Source: Gammaproteobacteria bacterium (GTDB lineage Bacteria > Pseudomonadota > Gammaproteobacteria > UBA1113). Taken from it: a stretch of DNA of 51,870 bases. The DNA lies in contig JAGVJK010000016.1 in assembly GCA_020051155.1 (NCBI GenBank), forward strand, positions 1-51,870, in the 5' to 3' direction. Made by a program: the position numbers and the translations under genes. The number at the start of each line of letters is the position of its first letter. Within the stretch, counting starts at the first letter, position 1. A model generated the notes under the pieces. It was not told where the DNA came from. It worked only from the letters and a program-made list of their open reading frames with translations, and did no database searches. Of this stretch, positions 25,670 to 35,305 are shown piece by piece.

Positions 25670-27928
25670 CTATAACGTCGTCGTCTCTTGCACTAAAACC
25701 TTTTTCAATTGCTCATAATGCGCTTGATACCCCGGGCTTAAATGGGCCAGGCATTCTAATGCATGTAAGGCATTTTGAGTGTCGCCTTTTTTCAGCAATA
25801 CCACTGTTAAGTGATTTAGCGCTAATTCCATGCAGTCGTTTTTCGCGCTTGCGTGAAAACACTCGATGGCTTGTTCATCTTGTACAGCTAACTCTGCTAA
25901 TAGTCCTTTCGCAAATTGATAAATGTTCATCGCTTCTGGATGTGACTGTGATTCAATATAGCTAGCGATCACGCGTAATCGTTCTAAATCTTTTAATTTA
26001 AACAAATGCTCTAACTTCGCAACCACTGATTTTCGATAACGTAAATTATCCCAGCACTCACCATGAGGTTTAGCCGGGTCTTTGGTATCAAATAAGGCTG
26101 CTTGCACCGCCATATCTTGAAATTTTTTGAGAACCTCCGGTGGCATTGATAACGCTTTATCCATGATCCAGCTCACACTACGATAGTAAGTGCGATCCTT
26201 CTGCCATTGACTCAACAGCATCGTATAATTAGGTTTTTCTAAATGCTCTTGCTGCCGAGCTTTGATCCTTGAAATAGCTTCTTGCATCATATCCATCAAC
26301 TCTACTGAACTTTTAGAGTAACCTGTCAAATAGGCTTTCGTCGCTAAAAAAATATCTTCTTTCGTTTTTTCTGTATTAACGAATTTAAAAACATCTTCCA
26401 AATAACGATAACCATTAAACTTAACGATATCCATCACCTCAAAGCTGTCTTGATTGATTTTCTCTAATAAGTGATCAATCTTTTGTTGTTGGTGAGTTTG
26501 CGGTAATTGTTTCATCAACATCAACGCTTTTTTAACTACATAATTAAATTCATAAACTCGTTTTTTTATATCATATAACTCAGCTAAACAATCTCGATAA
26601 TGATTGTTTTGATGCTGTTGGCTTTGCTCATCAAAGCATGCGCGGATTCGACTTAATAATGCAGGAGCATCTTGTTCAAGAGCTTCTGTATCTAGTGCTC
26701 GATATTCAATGCCTTCAATGCGTGCCGCTTTAGCACTCACGTTATACAACGTACACTCCAGCGTCTTAGCGTGAATTGCTTGCTCTCTTAACATGGTAAT
26801 CGCAAAGGAAAACGCACTGTCGGTTTCACCATAGGTCCCATCATTAAGCTCTACGAGTTTTCCTATGTAATCTAATCGTGGGCCCGCCTGATATTCCATA
26901 CTCCCTTTCGCATGAGTAAAACCAGCTAAGCTATAACTTAAATCAACACCGCACAAATAAATTGTTTTAAATCCCATGGCAAGTAACAATTGGATCGCTG
27001 TATTCGTCACCGTAGGTCCAAGCACTTGAACATTATCTACATCTTTTGGAGTGTTCCACAAAAAACGCTTGCCGATATAAACTTGCGGTCCCGGCCATGC
27101 GCCCACTAACAAATGAGTTGCGGCATAGCCATGGGCCAAAATAGGCAACGGATGAAAAGATAGTGCCGCTTTACTCACGCTAAACATTTTTTCCGTAGGA
27201 TCAATACACACTAACATGTCCGGTACAATGCCCAGTTCATATAATCGCTGGCTGATACGTGATACTGCAACTAAAAATAATTGGCTGCGGTGTTGCTTAA
27301 TAAAATCTAAATGCTCATCCAGGGAAGGACCACCTGCCAATAACAATGCTTTTTTTCCTAAAGCTTGATCTTGAAAAATAATCGCTGGTGTATGATTTTC
27401 TGTAAGATTTTTAAATTGTACCGTAGCAAACATGTGGCCCGCAAAATGAGTTCTTGCTTTCCATGCTTCTTGATCAATCACCTGCTCCACTGTTTCGCTC
27501 ATCACTCGATAACAACTCAAATGATCATCCATCGCAGCTACCGACTGAATCACACGCACTTGATCAAGCGCTAAATAAGACCATAATTGTTGTTGCTGCG
27601 CTGTTTCATACCACGCTTCGAGAGTTGCAAAACGACATTGATCGTTGATTGCTTCATAGTAAGGCAAGGTTTTAATTTTCTCTAAAACCTCTGCCGTATC
27701 AATAAATAAATAACAACTTTCTTTAGGCTGTGGTTGTTGACTTAAAAACAAAGGTAGTAAACCAGCATCAGTTCCAATGATTAAGTAAAATTGCTGCTCT
27801 TTGGCAAAAAACTCACTAAAATAATTCTGATAAAATACCGCCGCACCTAGCTGATTAAACGCACCCTTATTCACTGAATCAAGATAATAATCACCGTAGG
27901 TATTTTGAGTGAAGTCACCGACATCCAT
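25670..27928 (-). CDS. Motility accessory factor (Maf, DUF115) flagellin glycosyltransferase
   Basis: Maf proteins transfer nonulosonic acids (pseudaminic or legionaminic) to flagellin. The MAF_flag10/DUF115 core is at about 190-345: KKALLLAGGPSLDEHL, CIDPTEKMF (241-249), LGPTVTNTA, YLCGVDLSYS and THAKGS. The N-terminal part and a long helical C-terminal part (about 400-752, TPR-like at the end) bring it to 752 aa, usual for the family. The start ATG follows GGGAG. It is the last gene of the minus-strand flagellar operon, 9 bases after the DUF2802 gene. A legionaminate cluster lies about 17 kb away, giving donor and transferase in one locus. Confidence 0.9.
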   Translation of the reverse strand: MDVGDFTQNTYGDYYLDSVNKGAFNQLGAAVFYQNYFSEFFAKEQQFYLIIGTDAGLLPLFLSQQPQPKESCYLFIDTAEVLEKIKTLPYYEAINDQCRFATLEAWYETAQQQQLWSYLALDQVRVIQSVAAMDDHLSCYRVMSETVEQVIDQEAWKARTHFAGHMFATVQFKNLTENHTPAIIFQDQALGKKALLLAGGPSLDEHLDFIKQHRSQLFLVAVSRISQRLYELGIVPDMLVCIDPTEKMFSVSKAALSFHPLPILAHGYAATHLLVGAWPGPQVYIGKRFLWNTPKDVDNVQVLGPTVTNTAIQLLLAMGFKTIYLCGVDLSYSLAGFTHAKGSMEYQAGPRLDYIGKLVELNDGTYGETDSAFSFAITMLREQAIHAKTLECTLYNVSAKAARIEGIEYRALDTEALEQDAPALLSRIRACFDEQSQQHQNNHYRDCLAELYDIKKRVYEFNYVVKKALMLMKQLPQTHQQQKIDHLLEKINQDSFEVMDIVKFNGYRYLEDVFKFVNTEKTKEDIFLATKAYLTGYSKSSVELMDMMQEAISRIKARQQEHLEKPNYTMLLSQWQKDRTYYRSVSWIMDKALSMPPEVLKKFQDMAVQAALFDTKDPAKPHGECWDNLRYRKSVVAKLEHLFKLKDLERLRVIASYIESQSHPEAMNIYQFAKGLLAELAVQDEQAIECFHASAKNDCMELALNHLTVVLLKKGDTQNALHALECLAHLSPGYQAHYEQLKKVLVQETTTL

Positions 27929-27937
27929 ATCCGCTCC

Positions 27938-28294
27938 CTAGGATTTTGTGATTTGTAATGCCGAGAGTAACTCAGCTTCGCTGCGACTCAAATCACATGA
28001 ATTCATAATTTCTTCAATACTACCACCTGATTGTAGAATTTTACTAGCATAATTGTAATGAAGGTTTTTATCAGAGGTCATCCCGCTGGGTGAATAATGA
28101 ACTGCGATGGTATTGGATACCATCTGCTGGAGCTTTTTTAGCTCTTCTCTCACCTCCGTTAAGCCATCTTCCCGAGTTGATATCTCTTTTTTGATGCCAT
28201 TCATTTTTCTGAGCATGACAATAAAACACACTAAAAAGAACATTATCGCCATTGCAAACGATAGGGGGTAGAGTAATTCCATCAATAATGTCAT
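27938..28294 (-). CDS. DUF2802 membrane protein
   Basis: A single N-terminal membrane helix (about 5-28) is followed by a short coiled coil (MNGIKKEISTREDGLTEVRE). The C-terminal motif ILQSGGSIEEIMNSCDLSRS..EAELL is typical of DUF2802 proteins that follow fliA in polar flagellar operons. A longer reading frame overlaps fliA. The ATG at 28294 starts one base after the fliA stop and gives 118 aa. Biochemical role is unknown. Confidence 0.82.
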   Translation of the reverse strand: MTLLMELLYPLSFAMAIMFFLVCFIVMLRKMNGIKKEISTREDGLTEVREELKKLQQMVSNTIAVHYSPSGMTSDKNLHYNYASKILQSGGSIEEIMNSCDLSRSEAELLSALQITKS

Positions 28295-28295
28295 T

Positions 28296-29006
28296 TTACA
28301 AATCCTTCTGTAATTTAGCTTTAATTCGATGAATGGCCTGGCCGTGTAGCTGACACACTCTCGACTCAGATACATCGAGAATACCTGCAATTTCTTTGAA
28401 ATTTAATTCTTCGTAATAATATAAATTGAGTATCATTTGTTCTTTTTCTGGCATTTGTTTGATAATTTTTACTAAATTTTGTTTTAAGTCACCCTGCTCC
28501 AGCATTGTAAAGGGATTGGTTTGCTCTTTGGGATCTTCAACATCCTGCTCTTGCTCATCTAAACTAAACACCTCTGTGCCGCTGGTTTGCTCCAACATGC
28601 TGTAATACTCATCCAAGCTAACTTGCAGTTCAGCGGCAATCTCCTGTGCTGTTGCCGTTCTTTGTGTTATTTTTTCCACAGCAGCAATAGCCGCTGTAAT
28701 TTGCCGCGCATGCTGAGACACGCTGCGCGGAACCCAACTATTCTTGCGAATATCATCTAAAATCGCGCCGCGGATTCTCGTACCCGCATAGGTTTCAAAA
28801 CTAGCGCCTTTAGTAGCAAGATAGTGATTACTTGCATCAATCAACCCGAGCATACCCGATTGCATTAAATCATTGAGCTGCAGACTATCTGGCAATCTTG
28901 CTTTCATATGACAAGCAATTTTCTTCACTAAATAAAGATGACTTAAGATAATATCATTTCTTGATTGCTGCTGTGCGACCTGTAGGTAAGCGGCAACGTC
29001 TGACAT
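28296..29006 (-). CDS. fliA: Flagellar sigma factor FliA (sigma-28)
   Basis: Directs late flagellar genes and is held inactive by FlgM until the hook is complete. Sigma regions are visible: LYLVKKIACHMKARLP and DLMQSGMLGLIDA (region 2), FETYAGTRIRGAILDDIR, and the region 4 helix FKEIAGILDVSESRVCQLHG. 236 aa is typical. It directly follows flhG with one intervening base. Matching sigma-28 promoters are present before flgM and fliC. Confidence 0.97.
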   Translation of the reverse strand: MSDVAAYLQVAQQQSRNDIILSHLYLVKKIACHMKARLPDSLQLNDLMQSGMLGLIDASNHYLATKGASFETYAGTRIRGAILDDIRKNSWVPRSVSQHARQITAAIAAVEKITQRTATAQEIAAELQVSLDEYYSMLEQTSGTEVFSLDEQEQDVEDPKEQTNPFTMLEQGDLKQNLVKIIKQMPEKEQMILNLYYYEELNFKEIAGILDVSESRVCQLHGQAIHRIKAKLQKDL

Positions 29007-29007
29007 C

Positions 29008-29892
29008 TTACATTCCTAATAAAGCCATATCATTACACAGCAATTGCTCTAAGAAAAAAGAAATACCTCCTTGATGATCATTGATAATGGGTTGTGCCAA
29101 TATTTTTTCTGCGATTTCTCTGATAGCCATTGTAGATTTAGCACCGGGATACGCTTCCACAAAGGTTTCTTGTCTTTGTACTGATTTTCTCACACAAGCA
29201 TCAAAAGGCACGGCCCCTAATAGAAATAAGTTTACATCTAAAAATTTATCTGCTACGCGACTCAGCTTGCTAAAGAGACGAGTCCCTTCGTAAGCATTAG
29301 CCACCATATTTGCGATCACGTGAAATTTTGTAACACCATGGTCACGACTTAGCAATTTGATCGTGGCATACGCATCTGTTATAGAGGTAGGTTCATTACA
29401 AACCACCATAATCACTTCTTGTGCCGCTTTCACAAAGCTAACAACATCACTGGAAATACCAGCTGCTGTATCAATAATAAAAAGATCAATTCCATCAGAA
29501 ACTGAGCCAAATGCTTGGATAATCCCTGACTGTTCCAAAGGTGTTAATTGACACATCCGTTGAATGCCTGAAGCTGATGGAATAATTTTGATCCCCGCAG
29601 GTCCTGTTAAAATAATATCTTTTAAATCTACCTCGCCGTTTAATACATGGCTTAGATTTTTATGAGCATTTAATCCTAACAGCACATCGATGTTAGCTAA
29701 ACCCAAGTCTGCATCAAACAACATGACTTTTTTGTGATGCTTGGCTAAGGTCACTGCTAAATTAACACTGATATTTGTCTTACCAACACCACCTTTGCCG
29801 CCAGTAATTGCAATCACTTTCGTCGGTGCTTTGTTGATTAAACTTTGCAGTCCAGCAATTTGACTATGTCCCATTGAATTCATAATGTCCAT
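29008..29892 (-). CDS. flhG: Flagellar number regulator FlhG (FleN), MinD-like ATPase
   Basis: MinD/ParA-type ATPase that limits polar flagellar number together with FlhF and represses FleQ-type activators. The deviant Walker A GGKGGVGKTN (31-40), MLFDADLGLANIDVLLG and IIDTAAGISSD are diagnostic. The start ATG has AAGGAG six bases upstream. It sits between flhF and fliA, the conserved order in Pseudomonas, Vibrio and Legionella. Confidence 0.96.
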   Translation of the reverse strand: MDIMNSMGHSQIAGLQSLINKAPTKVIAITGGKGGVGKTNISVNLAVTLAKHHKKVMLFDADLGLANIDVLLGLNAHKNLSHVLNGEVDLKDIILTGPAGIKIIPSASGIQRMCQLTPLEQSGIIQAFGSVSDGIDLFIIDTAAGISSDVVSFVKAAQEVIMVVCNEPTSITDAYATIKLLSRDHGVTKFHVIANMVANAYEGTRLFSKLSRVADKFLDVNLFLLGAVPFDACVRKSVQRQETFVEAYPGAKSTMAIREIAEKILAQPIINDHQGGISFFLEQLLCNDMALLGM

Positions 29893-29911
29893 CTACTACT
29901 CCTTGCTATGT

Positions 29912-31021
29912 CTATAGCGCCATGTCATCTGAGATGAGATCAACTTCATCCAGTGACAATGTTTCTAATGCTTTATTCAGTAAAAATGCCACATTGGCTG
30001 TCTGCAAATCTTCGGGAACACGCTGCCCCGTGGATAAATAACAAACCGGCAATTGATGACGAATCAACGTAGAAATAGCCGCGCCATAACTCGCTGTCTC
30101 ATCCAGTTTTGTTAAAATACATTCTTTAATGTCGATGGCTTTGAATGCGAGAACCACATCATTTAACACTTTTTCATGGACATTCGCTGCTAAAACCAAG
30201 CACGCCGATAATGATTTACAATACTGCTTCGTCAATAATGATAAGCGATCAGCTAAATTAATTTCTCGTTGGCTAAGTCCCGCTGTATCCACCAAAATTA
30301 AGCTTCTATTTTTTAGTGTGTCTAAAGCAGTTTCCAATTGCTCTTGATTGCTAGCATTGAGCACCGGAATTCTCAAAATATTGCCATAAACATTCAACTG
30401 CTCTCTCGCAGCCACACGATATGAGTCCGTTGTAATGAGCCCTACTTGATGAGCGCCATGTCGCAATGTGTAACGCGCGGCAATTTTAGCAATCGTGGTC
30501 GTTTTGCCAACGCCCGTTGGCCCAACAAAAACAACCACTCCGCCTTGATTGATAACATCCGTCGTGTTTTTAGGAATACTCGCTAACAACTTGTCCTGCG
30601 CTTGCTTCCATAAATTAACGACAGTACCATGGGGTTGCAATTCAGAGACAATACGTTGTGCAATATCTTTGCTGATACCCATTTCTCGTAACTTACCTGT
30701 GATCCAGGTTGTTTCTGGTGAGAGCCTTCGCTCTTCTTTCCACGCTAAACCCGCCACTTGATGTTCGAGCATGTTGCGCAGTAATTTTAATTCTTCTTGC
30801 ATTTGAGTCAGAGCATTTGGCGCTGCGTGTGTTGCTTCATTGATGATTGGCATTTTTTCAACTTTAAATTCTCTCGATTCTTCCCTGTCGATCGCTGCTT
30901 CAATCTCAACGCCTCCTTCCACTTTGCGATGTGAAAAAATAATCGCATCAGGCCCCAAAGCCTCTTTCACGCGATGAATTGCCGTGCGCATATCCGGTGC
31001 AAAAAAGTATTTCAGTTCCAT
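29912..31021 (-). CDS. flhF: Flagellar placement GTPase FlhF
   Basis: SRP-type GTPase that positions the polar flagellum. Residues 1-110 form the basic N-domain (MELKYFFAPDMRTAIHRVKE). The NG domain has the P-loop GPTGVGKTTT (167-176), TTDSYRVAAREQL, LVDTAGLSQRE and TKLDETASYG. 369 aa is a little shorter than in Vibrio. Co-transcribed 16 bases after flhA. Its presence indicates polar rather than peritrichous flagella. Confidence 0.96.
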   Translation of the reverse strand: MELKYFFAPDMRTAIHRVKEALGPDAIIFSHRKVEGGVEIEAAIDREESREFKVEKMPIINEATHAAPNALTQMQEELKLLRNMLEHQVAGLAWKEERRLSPETTWITGKLREMGISKDIAQRIVSELQPHGTVVNLWKQAQDKLLASIPKNTTDVINQGGVVVFVGPTGVGKTTTIAKIAARYTLRHGAHQVGLITTDSYRVAAREQLNVYGNILRIPVLNASNQEQLETALDTLKNRSLILVDTAGLSQREINLADRLSLLTKQYCKSLSACLVLAANVHEKVLNDVVLAFKAIDIKECILTKLDETASYGAAISTLIRHQLPVCYLSTGQRVPEDLQTANVAFLLNKALETLSLDEVDLISDDMAL

Positions 31022-31037
31022 TCAATACTCCCTGAGT

Positions 31038-33122
31038 TTATCCCACTGTTCCTAAAATCTTAATTTGTTTGTCATCTGGAATTTCTTGGTATGACAAAAT
31101 CGTTAAATCTGGTACTGAGTAACGCAAAAGCCTCGATAAAAATTGTCGAATCTGTGGTGATACTAACAACACGGCCGGTTCACCTTTCGTACTTTGCTCT
31201 TGCCCAAATTTGGTGAGTGACTGTTGTAATCGTCCTGCTAAACTTGGCTCAAGACCCATGCCGCTTTGTGTCACTGCTTGCAAAGATTTATGCAAAATTT
31301 GTTCCAGATCTGCAGATAATGTCACCACCGAAAATTCAGCACCGTGGAAATCAATTCCTTGTATCAGTAATCGCTTTAAAGCAATCCGCGCTAACATGGT
31401 TAACTGATCGGGATCCTGAGTTTTTGTGGAAGATTCCACCAAAGTTTCTGCAATGGTGCGCAGATCAACGATGGGAATCCTTTCTTGCAACAATTGTTGC
31501 AATACTTTCACGATCACACTCAACGGCAAGGCATTAGGCGTTAAAGCCTCCACCAATTTAGGTGCAGAATGCTGTAGTTTATTTAATAATTGTTGAACTT
31601 CTTCGTGGCCCAATAACTCATAAGCATGTTGCGATAAAATTTGACTTAAATGAGTGGCAATGACAGTACTAGAATCTACGACGGTGTAATTTAAGCTTTG
31701 CGCTTGCTCTTTTTGATCGGGATTAATCCAATACGCCTCTAAATTAAAAGCAGGATCTCTTGTCAGTATCCCATCTAATTGACCATAAGCATTACCAGGA
31801 TTAATCGCTAATTCTTTATCAAGAAACACTTCTCCCGCTCCCAGCATGACACCCATTAAGCTAATACGATAGCCATTGGGAGCCAAATCTAAATTATCAC
31901 GAATATGCACCACCGGAATCAGAAAACCCACTTGTTGTGATAATTTTTTTCGAATGCCTTTAATTCGACTCAACAATAATCCATTTTTTGTTGCATCCAC
32001 TAAATTAATTAATCGGTAACCAATTTCCAAGCCAATAATGTCTACGGGTGATACATCATCCCAATCCAATTCCTTCGAGGCAGCTTCTTGCAATGACAAT
32101 GATTGCTGTTGTTGAGGTTTTTCACTCAAATGCTTATGTTGATTTTTGTAAATGTAGTAAGCGCCGGTTAAACCGATAATTCCTAAACCCAAGAAGGCTA
32201 AGTGTGGCATTCCGGGAATCAGTCCTAATATACCAATAATTCCTGCTGTAATCGCTAACGCTTTCGGTTGAGTGAATAATTGTTTCACCATTTGCGAACC
32301 CATGTCTTGCGAACTGCTGACACGTGTCACCATGATTGCCGCAGCGGTAGATAATAATAATGATGGCACTTGTGCTGCCAATCCATCACCAATGGTTAAA
32401 AGAGCATAGGTATGCGCCGCTTGTGAAAAACTCATTTCATACTGAGCCACACCAATCGCGAAACCACCGATTAAATTAATCGCTAACACGAGTAAGCCGG
32501 CAATTGCATCCCCTCGTACAAATTTGCTAGCACCATCCATCGACCCGTAAAAGTCTGCCTCTTCCGCCACTTCCGCACGACGTCTTTTGGCTTCTTCGGG
32601 TGTGACCAATCCGGCATTTAAATCAGCATCAATCGCCATTTGTTTACCGGGCATTGCATCTAAGGTAAATCGAGCACTCACTTCCGAAATACGTCCCGCA
32701 CCTTTTGTCACCACCACAAAATTGATGATCACCAGAATAGTAAAAACCACTAACCCTACTGTATAGTTGCCACCGATTACCACTTCACCGAAGGACCGAA
32801 TCACTTCACCTGCAGCACCAGCTCCATTATGGCCATTCAGTAACACCACACGGGTGGATGCTACGTTCAAGGATAATCTTAATAAAGTGGCTACCAATAA
32901 AATAGAAGGAAAAATACTAAAATTTAGTGGTCTATCGGTATAAATACAGGCTAACAAAACAATTAAAGAAAGCGAAATGTTGAACGTAAATAAAATATCT
33001 AAGAAAAATGGTTTCAATGGTAAAATCATCATCGCCAACATCACGATCAGCACCAGTGGCGTTCCTAAGTGATACAGTGTGCTGCTTTTTAGCAAACCTT
33101 TATAAAAGTTTTTTTCAGTCAT
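31038..33122 (-). CDS. flhA: Flagellar type III export protein FlhA
   Basis: Core export-gate subunit: eight membrane helices in residues 1-330 and a large cytosolic domain that docks chaperone-substrate complexes. The family signature RISEVSARFTLDAMPGKQMA is present. I chose the ATG at 33122, preceded by GAGGA at eight bases, over an in-frame start eight codons upstream inside flhB; it gives 694 aa. The start overlaps the flhB 3' end by eight bases. Confidence 0.97.
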   Translation of the reverse strand: MTEKNFYKGLLKSSTLYHLGTPLVLIVMLAMMILPLKPFFLDILFTFNISLSLIVLLACIYTDRPLNFSIFPSILLVATLLRLSLNVASTRVVLLNGHNGAGAAGEVIRSFGEVVIGGNYTVGLVVFTILVIINFVVVTKGAGRISEVSARFTLDAMPGKQMAIDADLNAGLVTPEEAKRRRAEVAEEADFYGSMDGASKFVRGDAIAGLLVLAINLIGGFAIGVAQYEMSFSQAAHTYALLTIGDGLAAQVPSLLLSTAAAIMVTRVSSSQDMGSQMVKQLFTQPKALAITAGIIGILGLIPGMPHLAFLGLGIIGLTGAYYIYKNQHKHLSEKPQQQQSLSLQEAASKELDWDDVSPVDIIGLEIGYRLINLVDATKNGLLLSRIKGIRKKLSQQVGFLIPVVHIRDNLDLAPNGYRISLMGVMLGAGEVFLDKELAINPGNAYGQLDGILTRDPAFNLEAYWINPDQKEQAQSLNYTVVDSSTVIATHLSQILSQHAYELLGHEEVQQLLNKLQHSAPKLVEALTPNALPLSVIVKVLQQLLQERIPIVDLRTIAETLVESSTKTQDPDQLTMLARIALKRLLIQGIDFHGAEFSVVTLSADLEQILHKSLQAVTQSGMGLEPSLAGRLQQSLTKFGQEQSTKGEPAVLLVSPQIRQFLSRLLRYSVPDLTILSYQEIPDDKQIKILGTVG

Positions 33123-34245
33123 GACGCAATTCCTCGGGAATTTCAACTTCTTTCACTGAGTTTGGTTTATCGGATAATCCCACATTATAACGTCGAAGTT
33201 GATACACGTAAGCCAGTACCTGTGCCACCGCAACATATAATCCTGTAGGAATTTCTTGATTCAATTTTGTCGTATAATAGAGTGATCTCGCCAAGGCCGG
33301 AGATGACACAATCTCTACCTGATGCTTGTTTGCGACTTCTCGTATCTTGAATGCAACAAAATCCACACCTTTGGCAACAACCTTGGGTGTCGGTGATTTT
33401 ACCCTATCGTAATACAAAGCCACTGAATAATGTTCTGGATTGATTAAAATAACATTGGCATTTTTAATTTCACTCATCATGCGTCGCTGCGACATACCAT
33501 ATTGTAATTGTTTGATTTTCCTTTTTACCTCTGGTTTCCCTTCGGTATCTTTCATCTCTTCTTTAACTTCTTGATCACTCATTTTTAATTTTTTATTGTG
33601 ATCCCAGATTTGAAAAGGTACATCGATAAAAGTTACAACCAGCATAGAAAGAGAAATCACAATAAAACCAACACCTAAAATTTTAACGCCGTGATAAATC
33701 CCACTAACCACAGGTTCATCTTCTAATCCAAGCATACTGAAAAACATGGTTTTTATAAAAAGAAAACCAAATAAAAGAACCAATGAAAATTTCAGCAATG
33801 CTTTGACTAATTCCATCAAACTTTTAGCAGAAACCATTCGCTTAAGACCACTAGCAGGGTTCATTTTACTAAAAGTTGGGGCTAGACTTTTCAAGCTGAA
33901 ATTCCAGCCACCTAAGGCAACAGCCCCAATCACAGCTGCCGCTAGCAAAATACATAAAATCGGTAACACTGCTAATCCCACATCCAAACAAGACTTACCA
34001 AGAAAACTCATCATACTAGCGGGTTCAACAAGCATGTCTCGATTAAAACTAAAAGATTGCGTCATCACCGTGCTAATAGCCGATAATAAATGAGGGCCAA
34101 AAAATAATAGCCCCATAGCCCCCATCAATAACAATAACGTAGAGTTTAACTCCCGTGATCGTAGGACCGTCCCCTTCTCGCGCGACTCTTGCTTGCGCCG
34201 CTGACTGGGGTCGTGGGTCTTTTCTTGTGATGAGTCTTCTGCCAC
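33115..34245 (-). CDS. flhB: Flagellar export switch protein FlhB, NPEH cleavage motif
   Basis: FlhB switches export specificity from hook to filament after self-cleavage between Asn and Pro of an NPTH motif. Four membrane helices lie in residues about 35-210, then KMSDQEVKEEMKDTEGKPEV and the cleavage loop. Here the loop reads N269-P270-E271-H272 (LINPEHYSVAL), so Thr is replaced by Glu (codon at 33433-33435). The scissile Asn-Pro is intact. The gene abuts fliR with no spacer. 376 aa is normal. Confidence 0.96.
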   Translation of the reverse strand: MAEDSSQEKTHDPSQRRKQESREKGTVLRSRELNSTLLLLMGAMGLLFFGPHLLSAISTVMTQSFSFNRDMLVEPASMMSFLGKSCLDVGLAVLPILCILLAAAVIGAVALGGWNFSLKSLAPTFSKMNPASGLKRMVSAKSLMELVKALLKFSLVLLFGFLFIKTMFFSMLGLEDEPVVSGIYHGVKILGVGFIVISLSMLVVTFIDVPFQIWDHNKKLKMSDQEVKEEMKDTEGKPEVKRKIKQLQYGMSQRRMMSEIKNANVILINPEHYSVALYYDRVKSPTPKVVAKGVDFVAFKIREVANKHQVEIVSSPALARSLYYTTKLNQEIPTGLYVAVAQVLAYVYQLRRYNVGLSDKPNSVKEVEIPEELRHD

Positions 34246-35022
34246 TTAGCTAACTCCCAGCACTTTTGAAATAATTTGAAAACTCGTGATCATAATATCT
34301 CTTACATTTCCCATCATCATGGGAAATGTAAAAAACATAATTGCCAATCCAAAAATTAACGTTAATGGAAACCCTATGGAAAAAATATTTAACTGCGGAG
34401 CGGCTTTCGCCATAATACCAAAGGTTAAGTTAACGATCAGTAGACTGATAATGGCTGGTAATGCAATGGTGACTGCGCCGCTAAACATAATCGCAGTAAA
34501 TTCAAATATATTTTTGATTTCCATGTGTGTAAAAAAGTTCGTACCTATCGGTAAGGTTTTAAAGCTATCTTGAATAAACTCAATTACCATCAAATGTCCA
34601 TTAAACGATAAAAATAACAGTGTCACTGCCATTAAATAAAATTGGCTAATCGTGGGCACGTTTTGATGGAATTGTGGATCATTCATCGTCGCAAAGCTTA
34701 AACCTGATTGCATTGCTAAAATTTCTCCGCCTAAGATAACCACTTGAAAAGTTACTTGAATCACTAATCCCACAATAATGCCAATCCCTACTTGCGTGCA
34801 AGCAGTGATGAACCCTAATAACGTTAGTGGATCGATGGCAGGTAACGGCGGTAACATGGGTGCAACCACCACTGTTAGTAAAATTGATAATAACGTTCTA
34901 ATACGTAGCGGCACCAACTTAGTGCCGATCACGGGCATCGATACAAACATGCTACCAATACGTAAGAACACGTAGAGATAACTAGCGACCAACGTATGTA
35001 GATTCAGCAAATAATGATCCAC
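34246..35022 (-). CDS. fliR: Flagellar export protein FliR
   Basis: Membrane subunit of the FliPQR export pore. It has six hydrophobic segments with the family features FLRIGSMFVSMPVIGTKLVP, TQVGIGIIVGLVIQ and GLSFATMNDPQ. 258 aa is typical. It lies three bases after fliQ and abuts flhB. Confidence 0.95.
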   Translation of the reverse strand: MDHYLLNLHTLVASYLYVFLRIGSMFVSMPVIGTKLVPLRIRTLLSILLTVVVAPMLPPLPAIDPLTLLGFITACTQVGIGIIVGLVIQVTFQVVILGGEILAMQSGLSFATMNDPQFHQNVPTISQFYLMAVTLLFLSFNGHLMVIEFIQDSFKTLPIGTNFFTHMEIKNIFEFTAIMFSGAVTIALPAIISLLIVNLTFGIMAKAAPQLNIFSIGFPLTLIFGLAIMFFTFPMMMGNVRDIMITSFQIISKVLGVS

Positions 35023-35025
35023 GTA

Positions 35026-35295
35026 TCACCTAATTAACGAAGGAATATCCATCACCAATGTTTGCGTATAACCCACTAACATATTCAACAACCACGGTAA
35101 TAAAACAGCGACTACCGCCAAAATAGTAAATAATTTTGGTAAAAAACTAAGAGTCATTTCATTAATTTGTGTTGCTGCTTGAAACATAGCAATCAACAAG
35201 CCCACGAGTAATCCTGGCACTACAATAATAGAAACCGTCATCACCACGATGTAGAGCATTTGTCTAAAAATATCGATAATTACATCACCTGACAT
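35026..35295 (-). CDS. fliQ: Flagellar export protein FliQ
   Basis: Small two-helix subunit of the FliPQR pore (89 aa). VPGLLVGLLIAMFQAATQINEMTLSFLPK is split across the two helices and matches the family. The ATG at 35295 with GGAG seven bases upstream was preferred to an in-frame start seven codons earlier. It follows fliP by ten bases. Confidence 0.95.
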   Translation of the reverse strand: MSGDVIIDIFRQMLYIVVMTVSIIVVPGLLVGLLIAMFQAATQINEMTLSFLPKLFTILAVVAVLLPWLLNMLVGYTQTLVMDIPSLIR

Positions 35296-35305
35296 ATTAT
35301 TGCTC

